Of a stretch of 64,000 nucleotides of DNA, positions 11,101-19,775 are shown piece after piece; the stretch's first letter is position 1; every line of letters begins with the position of its first letter. The position numbers and the translations under genes were made by a program. The stretch is from the NCBI GenBank assembly GCA_020796225.1, contig CM036767.1:18281927-18345926 (forward strand), written 5' to 3'. A model generated the notes under the pieces. That model made no database searches and was not told the DNA's origin. It saw only the letters and a list, made by a program, of their open reading frames with translations. The DNA comes from Arion vulgaris. Taxonomy: Eukaryota > Mollusca > Gastropoda > Stylommatophora > Arionidae.

Positions 11101-11115
11101 GTTAGTGTTACGTGA
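10402..11115 (+). pseudogene. C-terminal part of R1 reverse transcriptase ORF
   Basis: A 237-aa open frame whose first 15 residues come from the last array units. It contains LNVAKTKIM (residues 9-17, the L.N..KTK.M block after the FADD box), FEYL (41-44), ILRSCIIPVATYGSEAW (85-101), YRRVLRISWTEKRTN (119-133), ELRYFGHIKRQEGLE (155-169) and RRRGRPRRRW (181-190). This is the RT thumb and C-terminal region of RTE/BovB-like ORF2. The palm with the catalytic aspartates and the APE endonuclease are absent, so it cannot be active. It is the best-preserved R1 C-terminus besides 60892-61461. Confidence 0.9.
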
Positions 11116-11224
11116 GGCAAGGACACGGTTATTTTACTAAGTGGCAATCAAAGTCAAATACATGACTTGGTGGTCTAGACCAGCACTGCCCAACGCGGTG
11201 AATGCGGACGCCATGGCGTCCTGT

Positions 11225-11700
11225 GATACATTTCTGACACCCTATTTTGTTCCTCTGGTCTATTCTAATCAGCTGATCCAGGATATAAGGCAAAAAATCA
11301 GCTTGCTGCCAAAGAAATCAAAATTAGTCTTAAAGTGGATACAAGCACCCTGTGGAATACCAGGAAAAATGCCATCCAACACAAAACTTTACAGAAGCAA
11401 AGGCTCTCCTGAAACAATCGAGAAATATGATGCGTAGAAAAACAAACGGAGGATACAGTCCAGAGTACGACAGTATAAATACACTAAACAGAAAAGTACA
11501 GACCACAGTCTTCCGACTTAGAACAGGACACTACAGTCTCAGATCACATCTCCATAGAATGGGTGTCAGGGACTCGGCTGCCTGCACCTGTGGAGCACCA
11601 AAGCAGTCCCCAGAGCACGTTCTGCAAGACTGTCCAGCCTGAGCAGTGTGAGAATGGAAATCTGACCAACAGAAACAACTCCACAAAACAAGCTATGGGG
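11225..11700 (+). mobile_element. N5 (I/Nimb-like) LINE 3' fragment with RNase H end
   Basis: Two overlapping frames (11141-11437 and 11352-11642) carry LKWIQAPCGIPGK, a decayed form of the RNase H block W(I/V)PAHCGI.GNE. Next come QTTVFRLRTGHYSLRSHLHR and then ACTCGAPKQSPEHVLQDCP, the C-terminal C.C...H....C signature after RNase H in I-group LINEs. A frameshift separates the two parts. Further N5 pieces are at 15551-15802, 37014-37450, 47103-47295 and inside the chimeric SINEs. Confidence 0.85.
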
Positions 11701-11744
11701 GAACCGGTGAAGCGCACCTCCCTGTTTATGACTCATACCATTAT

Positions 11745-11968
11745 GCTCTTCTCGATTTTGAGCTGCCAATGGTTCGTTTACGTGCTCAAATTGAATACGG
11801 GACCTACGTTTTATCGTCAGTCTTCGATAGGACTAGGAACTAAATATCACCTACACTGAGATCAGGGATCTCTGGAAAAATATCCAGATGGCTCCACGAG
11901 GGAGCGAATCGAGTATCTTGTGCACGAGAGGCGAGCTACCTAACCTCTACGCCACCAAATACATACAA
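11745..11968 (-). mobile_element. tRNA-derived SINE-B copy
   Basis: Matches 1200-1415 and 52280-52445. On the minus strand the tRNA-like head reads GGCGTAGAGGTTAGGTAG (A-box) and ACTCGATTCGCTCCC (decayed B-box). The body on the plus strand includes 'acgttttatcgtc' and 'cctacactgagatca'. It lies directly after the N5 fragment. Confidence 0.75.
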
Positions 11969-12169
11969 ACGTTGGACAGAAGTAATCTAGAGAATCATCC
12001 AAGAGAATTGCTGTTACATAACTTGTGCCAAAATTTCAAGCCACAAACGAGGAAAAAGCACAAGCAAAAAATATCGTAAAAATCACAAAAAATTAAGAAA
12101 TTAATTTTCATCACAAAATTCATTTTAACAAAGTGTCTGAAAGGAATCAATAAAAAGTGTAAAATGTTC
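11969..12169. other. No recognised feature
   Basis: AT-rich spacer between SINE-B and the R2 copy that hosts the LTR. Confidence 0.5.
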
Positions 12170-13208
12170 AGTATAATAATAAGCAAAATAAAGAAAGTTG
12201 GCACAGAACCTTGCTTGAATTATATTGAGAAACAAAGAATGAAGTGGTTTGTGTAGCAGGGAATATGATACCAGATTTTTCCCTTGCTTTATTCTTAGTC
12301 CCAAGCTTCAACTAAGAACGTATTTACAATAAAGCAAAGGGGTAACCATATACCAGGTATGTGGGCGTATAATAACAGACCAGATATATTAGCAAGGAGA
12401 CTTTTCCTTAACTAGAAGTAAATTTATGCCCTGTTTTCTTTCTCCTGCAGTCAACTTGAGGTTAATTGTATTCTTGTTTTCTAGAAATTCCATAGGTCAC
12501 AAATATCAATTAGGGGTTTCCAAGCAACAACCAGATTTGACCGTGAGAATTATACTAACAGGACAATGACTGGTTTGGAAACAAAGAAAATGCCACATGT
12601 TAAATAGAATGCATTTTGTAGATTAGACACATTTCATAGACACAACTTCACACACACTGGAGAGACGCATTCGGACAGAGACAGAGGGACAGAGAGGTAC
12701 CCAGGGACAGGCAGTGAGGGTAGTCGATTTCTCATTTAGGCAGATGGACAGAGAGCAGGTAGTCTGAGTCACAGAGACAGTTACAGACAGAAAGAATCAA
12801 CAAGTCAAGGAGTGTAGTCTAGCATAAGCGACTCACACAGTTATCGACAAGAACTTAGTAGATAGTAACAAGAATTATAGAGCAGAACAACTCTGCTGCG
12901 AGTTATAAGCGGAATAGAGAACGAGGCAGTAGAATTGAACTGAGTTGCAGACAGAGAGAGCCCAAGAGTGCGAAATCAGATAGATAACAAAAAAAATCCA
13001 TACGCATAGCCCAACAGAACTGCCGACATAGACTAAGACGTAAATGTAGAACTCCACGGAGATTTTTGACCAAATCAGAGAGAGTTACTGTTCAGAATTG
13101 GTGAACCGGTTACATTAGAACCGGAGGACTAGTTTTCAGAGTTGGAAAACTAGGCGGTAGAGCTAAACTAAAGGGGTAGGGCCAGACCCGACGGAGAGGC
13201 TATAACAG

Positions 13209-13215
13209 TATATAA
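13209..13215 (+). promoter_or_regulatory. Putative LTR TATA box
   Basis: TATATAA followed by a short GA run, about 685 bp before the LTR end, in a GC-moderate context. It would place the U3/R border near 13240. No polyadenylation signal of clear consensus was found downstream on the plus strand. Confidence 0.5.
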
Positions 13216-13743
13216 GAGAGAGAGAGATGTCAGCCATTTTACAGAATACATTATTTTAACCAGTTAGCAGAGACATTTCGTGTATACTATTAGGACAGCA
13301 ACCCTAGCTAGAAAGCGGTATAACGTATTGTGACTGAACAAGTATTTATTCTAAGGACATCGCAAGAAGGTAGAGTTGAACTGTAAACATGTTTAGAGAT
13401 AGGATGTCAGGGTATTAGATATCACTTAGGAAGATTGACAATATTAGTTAGTAGGTATATTTTTTTCAGCTATGTGCATTGTTATGCGTTTTGAATTGTT
13501 GATTTTCTTTTCAGGATTTTCTTTTTTTTGGGATAATTTGATGTATGGGCTATTATTTTGAACATAGATGAGATATTTAAATAAGTAAATATAAAGAAAT
13601 GAAAGTTGAGAATCGGGTTTGATTCTCACATAGATGTACGATGTACTTGACGGCCATTTCATTTATTTGTAGTCTATGTACGTAGTTGTGGATGGTGTTG
13701 ATAGTAGTTGTAATGAGAGACTGAAGAATATTGTAGCGCACAC

Positions 13744-13893
13744 ACGCACTATTACATAGCTGGTTTCCGTGACACAGGAGGCCCGCACTATTACATAGAT
13801 GGTTCCGTGACACAGGATTTCATCAGGAGGCCCACACTATTACATATTGGTTTACGTGACACAGGATTCAGTAGCGAGGCCCCCACTATTACA
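13744..13893 (+). repeat. Repeated LTR end plus primer-binding-site-like segments
   Basis: The LTR terminus ACTATTACA occurs four times (near 13748, 13787, 13838 and 13885). After each of the first three, within 3 to 4 bases, comes a TGG-initiated segment (TGGTTTCCGTGACACAGGA and variants). Such a segment looks like a tRNA primer-binding site, because its complement ends in CCA. Spacing varies from about 38 to 51 bp. Confidence 0.6.
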
Positions 13894-14262
13894 GTTTGGA
13901 CACTTTTGTATACGTATGGTATACAGAGTCTTCTACAACAGAATAACAGGAAAGAAGGCGAGAGGAAGACCACGAAAAGATGGTTAGATGGTATAGCAGA
14001 ATACTGTCAAAGAATGAAGTGGTTTGTCCGCTTAATAAGAATGCATCCAAAATCCACAGTATACAGTTTTCTACAAAAGAACATAAAGAAAGAAGGCGAG
14101 AGGAAGACCCAAGAAAAATATGGTTAGATAACATAGCAGATTCCTGTCAAAGAGCAAAAATAACAATCACCCAAGCCACCAGAGCAGCGCAAGACAAAAA
14201 CAGAAAACCACGGCACTGAGCAGCAACCCGATAACAGTGTGACAACAAAAGAAGAAGAAGAA

Positions 14263-14965
14263 TGTCCATTGCAAGAAAGAATGAAAATGTAAGGGCTGCC
14301 AGACACAACCCAAATCTTTTTTAGATCGAAATTTTTCGAATGTGACTGTTCTACACGCGTAGGTACATAAGAACCAATTTGTAACGTGTTCACATTCTCA
14401 GAGCAAACAACACATAGCACAAAGAGTGGTCAACATAGTTGATAAGAATAAACGCATAGAAAAAGAGTCGTTTTTTCCAGATCATGATGGCGGTCACTCA
14501 TTCGTTACAAGATCACAGTACTGTTAAAACGGGATGTTATTTCAAGATTAAGGAAGTCCAGGGCATTAAAAGCTTAGAACCACTGTCCTAGTAATTTGAA
14601 ACTGAATAGAATCGACTTCCATTCATCAAGCGCGCCACCAAATGAACTGAGAATTGAACACAATTCCTGGTGCGCAAATTCAACTTACTGCCAATGGGCA
14701 ACATCGAATTGGTAGTTTTATAAATCGCATCATTGAGATTGCATTTTAGTCTCGTCATTCTTTCCAGAACAGCTGACTCCACATGCATTTGTGAGCTATA
14801 TTTTCTTACAGTATTCACGCCCAAAGTCACTCAAGAAATGAATGTATGGTCTCTGTTTGCGAGTTAACGCTTGGAAATGAATGGACGTGGCCGTGTCAAC
14901 CATAAGATCAGATTTGGGATTGAACAAATACGACATATTTTCTTGCATTTTGTTAAAATATTATA
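14263..14965. other. Interval without recognised genes
   Basis: About 700 bp. A minus-strand ORF at 14588-14830 (80 aa) shows no motif and no supporting signals. No repeat family recognised. Confidence 0.5.
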
Positions 14966-14973
14966 CGAGAGTT

Positions 14974-15127
14974 CAGTGGCGGCTCGTCATTAAGGGCCAG
15001 TGGGACCCCACCAAAAATAATGTATAACGTGTATTTTTATTTTATAGATTAAAATATAGTTACCAAAAACCATGATTTATCCAGAAAAATGTGTCTGGCC
15101 CCACCAACCAAAAATGATCCGCCACTG
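14974..15127. mobile_element. hAT-type MITE copy 1 (154 bp) with perfect TSD
   Basis: Termini CAGTGGCGGCTCGT and ...GATCCGCCACTG. The perfect 8-bp TSD cgagagtt is at 14966-14973 and 15128-15135. Internal sequence (GGGCCAGTGGG, TGTATAACGTGTA, TCTGGCCCCACCAA) is shared with 51315-51481 and 53685-53849. Eight-bp TSDs with CAGTGG ends are typical of non-autonomous hAT elements. Confidence 0.95.
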
Positions 15128-15229
15128 CGAGAGTTAGCACCCTGTAGTCAGGTTTGGGAACGACGTTTTGCCATTTATTTTTTCCCCGTTAGTTTACCAC
15201 TCAGAAGTAAGACTTCTGAGAACACGTGG

Positions 15230-15862
15230 CAACATATGAATGTGAATCGTAGACCATAAAACAAACTTTAAAGAACAAAATTGAAGCTTTTGAATGTGTT
15301 AAAAAGAGTTCTTAGAACATCCTGGACAGAGAAAAGAAGAAACAAAGACATCCTACAAGACCTGCACATCGAGGAGCATTGGCTCATAAATAGCATCGTG
15401 TCCATGAAGATGAAATATTTTGACCACATTAAACGTCACATTAGTTTAGAGAGAAAGGTAATGGAAGGCATGATTCCTGGAGTACGAGGCAGGTGACGAC
15501 AAAGACGAAAGTGGCAGCAGGACATTAAAGAAACCTTGAACGTGACGTTGCACATGTTTAACAAATTCAAAATTGGCACAACTAGCCTGTGCCACTGTGA
15601 AAAGGCGGACATGACGGCAGAGCACATACTGCAAGACTGCCAGTTGTTAGAAGGCATGAGAAACGAAAGCTGACCCGATAATACAGAGCTTCGCGAGAAG
15701 CTGTACGGAGGGACGGAGTCCCTAAAAACAACAGCACAATTTATGAGAAAATTTGGTTCATCGGTCTAGGCGGGGATCGAGAGAGAGAGAGAGAAAACAT
15801 GCCGTTGGAAGAGGCCGGAGAACTTACAAGAGACAGAGAGCTTTTCAGGCAGACTGAGGAAT
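15230..15862 (+). mobile_element. R1 LINE fragment split by an N5 insertion
   Basis: 15230-15550 encodes R1 C-terminus: KLLNVLKRVLRTSWTEKRRN, HIEEHWLINS, MKYFDHIKRHISLE, MIPGVRGR, then a stop. R1 resumes at 15803 with 'cgttggaagaggccgg' (EEAGELTRDRELF). The missing middle is occupied by the N5 fragment. The expected continuous text (TL..EEAGEL) is obtained when the insert is ignored. Confidence 0.85.
15551..15802 (+). mobile_element. N5 LINE 3' end with (GA)n tail, nested in R1
   Basis: Reads KFKIGTTSLCHCEKADMTAE, HILQDCQLLEGMRN, ELREKLYGGTESLKTTAQFM, then a stop and CATCGGTCTAGGCGGGGATC followed by (GA)n. This is the C-terminus and 3' end of N5. A short cgttg repeat flanks it (15546-15550 and 15803-15807). 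The last 45 bp before the tail match the end of the SINE-F at 35866-35921. Confidence 0.82.
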
Positions 15863-16029
15863 GCGACGTTCCACAAGGGAACTACTTGACTTGAGTATGG
15901 TACTTTGCTTCTTTGAATTTAACTGTACAAGTGTGGTAATTTGTTTGTAGAATTTGAGACGAACTGAACACCAACAATAGCAGGTTTTGAATTTATTACA
16001 CGTCTCTTTCCTTCCTCGAATATTCTGTT

Positions 16030-16146
16030 TCATGTTTTTATGTGTATATTTGCATCACGTGACAGTGACAGAACCCAATCTATCTTTGTTTTTGTTTGTA
16101 TATTTGCATCACGTGACAGTGGCAGAACCCAATTTATCTTTGTTGT
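16030..16146 (+). repeat. Direct duplication of about 57 bp
   Basis: Two adjacent copies of gtatatttgcatcacgtgac plus a tail ending 'tatctttgtt'. Each carries a CACGTG palindrome. Two differences separate the copies. The rest of 15863-16985 shows no gene or known family. Confidence 0.85.
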
Positions 16147-16988
16147 TTTTGTGTTCATAATAAGATAAGTCAATAACAAGGACGGTAACTCAATTATGTA
16201 CACCAGCAGCATGTAATGGCGGATGTGACAAAAACATCTAAGCAAATGAAATCCAGTTCTCGAATCTGGAGGCTGACGGGAGTGCCAAGTGCACTCGGAA
16301 GGAAGCATGTTCCTTTATTTAATTGTTCATTTGTTCCATTCTTTTATATTAGCGTTTGTTGGCCCACATTAAATGAAAAAGATAGTGTCACGACCAGATA
16401 GGGGTGACTACTGTTACACAAGATCGTGTGGCCAGATGACTAGTGTTTCCATACATCTTGTTCAGTCAGAATCCCCGTATAACTTCATTACTGCCAGGTT
16501 TCCATTATTTGTTATATGGTGACAGTTTTCCGTATTCAGTAATTCTTCTAAATGTTGCCTCATTTTGACACTAAAGCTATTTTTAGCAACAGACAAATGT
16601 CCATTTTGGTCACATCAAGGTCGATAACCATTACAAATTATACGAAAAAGGGGACTAAACTCATTTGGAAAGTTAAGAAACTTCTGATTATGAGAAGGAC
16701 GAATAATTAGGTAACAAAATGGAGAAATAAGGAAAAAAAATAAAACAAAATCTTATCGCCTGCTTTCTTATTTTCATATTTGTTTTTGACGTCATGTTGA
16801 CGCCATGAATGATCAAGTTAATTAGATTATCCATAATTTACACAGTTCCAGGGAGTTATGAGAAGGAAATAGCCAAATTTGTCTGAAATTTATAACGTAA
16901 CAAAAAATTTGATATTAGAGATTTATGGAACTTGTAGGGATTGTAAGAAGAAGAAGGAAACAAAGAGAAGGGAGGAGATAAAGAGCTG
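16147..16988. other. Interval without recognised genes
   Basis: AT-rich. Small ORFs at 16216-16401 and 16879-17067 have no motif. No tandem repeat. Confidence 0.5.
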
Positions 16989-16989
16989 G

Positions 16990-17478
16990 GTTCATCATCA
17001 TCAAATAGCTTGTCCTGAACAGAACTTTGCCACCCCAACAATCCTCCGTAATTTCTCTCTCTCATAGGCCAGATGTTCTGCCTCTGCAGCCGTCATGTTC
17101 AAACCATCAGTTACTTCCTGAATCCATCTTCTCCGTGGTCTTCCTCTTCTTCCCTTTGCCGGTATGCCTCCTTCCATGACGGTCTTCTCCAGCCCTTCAT
17201 GTATTTTTATATGTCCAAAATATCTCAACTTTCTCTTTCTTATTTGTAGCATCATCCAGTTTTCTTTGATTTTGAGTTCTTTCTGGATAACCCTATTCGC
17301 TCTCTTCTCTGTCCAAGATATAGGAAGGACTCTTCTGTAATACTTATATTCAAAAGCACGTATATGTTTTTCCACTGCTTTATTAAATGTCCATGCTTCA
17401 CATCCATACATTGCAACTCGGAATATGCACGCTCTTAGCATTCTGATCTTTATTTTCTTATCAGTTCCGTTCCATACT
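16990..17478 (-). mobile_element. R1 LINE fragment with open C-terminal frame
   Basis: The minus-strand frame 17441-17001 (146 aa) encodes MLRACIFRVAMYGCEAW, YYRRVLPISWTEKRAN, LRYFGHIKIHEGLEKT, GRRGRPRRRWIQEV and EKLRRIVGVAKF. Its right end continues into the equivalent of KTIWNGTDKK. The (CATCAT) tail at 16990 is the family's (TGATG)n. The frame is open across the whole C-terminus, so this is a relatively young copy, truncated just after the RT thumb. Confidence 0.88.
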
Positions 17479-17575
17479 GGGTTAAGAGGTAGAGGAATTT
17501 AGGATGAAGTGGAGAAAGAAATGAATCAATTAAAATATCTAATGATTCAGGACATATATATATATATTTCTAGAT

Positions 17576-18046
17576 CAAAGATTCCCAAACTTTTTCGGAC
17601 CACAGCCCATTTTGTACAGCATAAACTTCGTAACGCCCCCTCCTCCACATTATAACAGTTTGCCAACCCCCCCCACACACACACATAAATACGAGTACAT
17701 GCTCTATTTTCTCTTTGACATAGAAAATTAAATTGATATATATTTCTGTCATACATGGTCAATTTTCAAATGATTATGTGCATGAAATAGAAAATTGATG
17801 AAAAATGGATCGAGTACGACAGGCATAAGATTAATTTAAATGCAGAGTTAAATTTTAAAAGATTATTTAATCGCAAAATCACGAAAATAATTTATTGAAA
17901 AATATTTATTATTAATTTTTCTCTAAGCAGCCACCAACACATAATCGTCTGAACACCCCCAAATTCTTCTGAACCCACTATCGCCCCATACCCCTAGAAC
18001 GCATCAGCGCCCACTGGGGCGATACCGCCCACTTTGGGAAACGCTG
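17576..18046. mobile_element. Non-autonomous hAT relic (471 bp) with TSD
   Basis: Termini CAAAGATTCCCAAAC and (reverse) CAGCGTTTCCCAAAG. TSD ttctagat (17568-17575) and gtctagat (18047-18054), 7 of 8 identical and fitting the nTCTAGAn preference of hAT insertions. Internal 'ccccc' and AT-rich blocks, no transposase ORF. The 60-70 aa minus ORFs inside are accidental. Confidence 0.85.
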
Positions 18047-18079
18047 GTCTAGATGTTTATGAGGACCATAACACTAAAA

Positions 18080-18610
18080 GAACTAAATTGAAGCTTTTGA
18101 AAAAGTTGTGACAAACGTTCTTACGATGTGCGGAAAACTACAAATCTGAAGTGGTCAGAACAGAGCTGGAGAAAACCGAGGGAGACTGTGGTGATACGTA
18201 ATAAATTATCGTTTCAGGACAAAGACACGTATGTATGGTATCACATAAGCAAGTAAAATGAATAACAAGATCATGAAACTAACAAAAATCAAACGTTTCG
18301 ACTATAAGTCTTTTCAGAGAACATACAAAACACACACTGAATCCTAAATGAATCTAAATCATGGATCTAAATAGTATGGATGACTATAGATGATTTCACA
18401 CCCAACTGTCTTAGAACATCCTGGGCAGAGAAGAGAAAAATAAATACGTTCTACAAGACCTGCATATCGCGGAGCGTTGGCTCATAAATAATATCATGTC
18501 CCGGAAGATGAAATATTTTGGCCCCATTAAATATCACATTGGCTTGGAGAGAACGGTAATGGAAGGCATCGTTCGGGGAGTGCGAGGCAGGAGATGACGA
18601 AGACGAAGGT
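18080..18610 (+). mobile_element. Decayed R1 LINE fragments
   Basis: 18085-18125 resembles the R1 KLLK..VTNVL block. The R1 text resumes at 18412 (RTSWAEKR, LQDLHIAERWLIN, MKYFGPIKYHIGLERTVMEG, IVRGVRGR) and ends abruptly at 18610 against a reverse R2 piece. The intervening 18140-18405 contains the hammerhead-like core and no coding sequence. Confidence 0.7.
18292..18320 (-). ncRNA. Hammerhead-like ribozyme core
   Basis: The minus strand reads CTGAAAA, then a perfect 4-bp hairpin GACT-TAT-AGTC, then GAAAC-GTTT. This is the order conserved segment / stem II / GAAA of a hammerhead. One core position deviates (CUGAAAA, expected CUGANGA). Stems I and III cannot be closed convincingly. A related but weaker core is at 897-926, and Penelope-like elements are the usual carriers. 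Confidence 0.35.
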
Positions 18611-18899
18611 CTTTTTTGGTGGATGGCTTTTTGTTTTGTATTCACTAGTAATGGAGTAACACTGCGGTTTGAGACGCACTGTCTGTTGGTAATCTGCTTA
18701 TGTGACCGAACTAATTAATTTGTTGTTTCTTGTTGAAGTTCAGTACTAATGTTGTACCTACATTTTTTCCTGATGTCTTCATTTCTAAACAAAATTCTTC
18801 TTGTTACTCCCAGTAATCTGCATAGATATTTCATCTCTGTCGTGACTAGTTTTCTTCTATCGTTTGATGTTAGTCTCCTCCAGGTTTGGCACTGATAGC
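18611..18899 (-). mobile_element. R2 LINE fragment
   Basis: Minus-strand sense gives CQTWRRLTSNDRRKLVTTEM, CRLLGVTRRILFRNEDIRKK and LNFNKKQQ, with frameshifts. It is the same region as 285-480 and 58040-58340. It joins an R1 fragment head-on at 18610. Confidence 0.8.
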
Positions 18900-18961
18900 A
18901 TTATATAATATAATATAATAAAATATAATATAATATAATATAATCATAATATAATATAACT
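18900..18961 (+). repeat. (TATAA)n microsatellite
   Basis: About 60 bp of TATAA pentamers with a few interruptions, next to the R2 fragment. Confidence 0.95.
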
Positions 18962-18967
18962 CATCGT

Positions 18968-19204
18968 ATGTTCTGTACACAAGCACCCACATTCGTACAC
19001 ATTCATACACGTGCTCACTCGCACATGAACACACGCAGACAGACTTCTCACACACAATCTCATTTTATACACGCACATACACGAACACACACACATAAAT
19101 ACAAGCACACACACACGTACACACATATCACACATACACCACAACCCACCACCTACACACACATACCTAATATGCGTGGTATAGACATAGTATGTATCAG
19201 TTAG
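18968..19204 (+). repeat. Degenerate (CA)n-rich tract
   Basis: Imperfect CACACA/CATACA repeats over about 230 bp. The open frames on both strands across it (His/Thr-rich on plus, Cys/Val-rich on minus) are low-complexity artefacts. 19205-19560 has no recognised feature. Confidence 0.85.
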
Positions 19205-19559
19205 TGACCGACACACCTTGTGACATCTTCCTTTTTCCACTTTTTCTCTTTTCATATTGCGCCTTTTAAAACCCCGCCAGAGACATAGACTGAATGAAAA
19301 TCGTAGTATATCCTTCACAGAACCTCGCCATAAACCACAGTAAATGAGTCGTCAATTTTCTAGACACCACTTATATGTTCAGTAGTTTGCCATTGCTTTG
19401 TGAACCGTGAGGTCTATTTTTCTTTCTTTCTTTTGTCCGTCTCTCCCTTTTTTTTTTACGCCGCTAGGCGTAGCATGTTTAACTGATGATCGGTTTCCGA
19501 GATAGTGAACGCTCGGTCGCTTGATATGCTGTGGTATTGTGAAGTTATAAAATGTCTGT

Positions 19560-19775
19560 AACTCCATCAACCCATCTTTATCTTGGCCTGCCTCTTCCTC
19601 TTGATGATTCAATTTTCAGGCTGTACGCTCTTGCAACTGGTGTATTCGGGTTCATTCTCACCAAGTAACCAAACCATTTGAGTTTCTGTTTTTTAATGAA
19701 TCTAATAGCAGGTGTTGTTCCGACTGTTCTTCTAATTTCCTCACTTCGTATATGGTCTCTTCTTGTTTTATTTAC
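19560..19775 (-). mobile_element. R2 LINE 3' part abutting the 43-bp array
   Basis: The minus frame 19787-19578 reads MRKSVNKTRRDHIRSEEIRR (array-derived at its start), then TVGTTPAIRFIKKQKLKWFG, YLVRMNPNTPVARAYS and SRGRGRPR. This is the R2 C-terminus with the blocks TRRD..R.E.IR, LKWFG.L.RM and RGRPR in order. Going 5', the coding sequence passes without a break into the array, whose unit is its KSVNKTRRDHIRSE segment. No R2 sequence is found at the other end of the array. Confidence 0.88.

Larger units (their letters stand above)
12252..13893 (+). mobile_element. 1.64-kb LTR (solo or nearly solo) with 5-bp TSD
   Basis: The insertion starts TGTAGCAGGG and ends CACTATTACA, so it has the TG...CA termini and the TGTA/TACA inverted repeat of LTRs. 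It is flanked by a 5-bp TSD gtttg (12247-12251 and 13894-13898), and the surrounding R2 coding sequence gives the expected empty site. Five-bp TSDs fit Gypsy- or BEL-type elements. A TATA box at 13209 and a (GA)n stretch lie in the 3' third. No gag or pol ORF is present. The plus orientation follows the TATA box and the primer-site-like repeats at the right end. Confidence 0.82.
12170..14262 (+). mobile_element. R2 LINE copy hosting an LTR insertion
   Basis: 12180-12251 encodes an R2 block (YIEKQRMKWF, broken). The element resumes at 13894 with 'gtttggacact', reading on through TVYRVF-like and NRK..GERKTTKR blocks to a second overlapping stretch (13990-14215: KRERRREEDPRKIW, LDNIADSCQRAKITITQA, TRAAQDKNRKPRH). 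It ends in AAAAGAAGAAGAAG at 14262. Within 13894-14215 a block of about 165 bp is partly duplicated. The interruption is the LTR at 12252-13893. Confidence 0.82.

Noticed and set aside
18968..19318. His/Thr-rich and Cys/Val-rich ORFs on opposite strands
   Set aside because: They are low-complexity readings of a degenerate CA tract.
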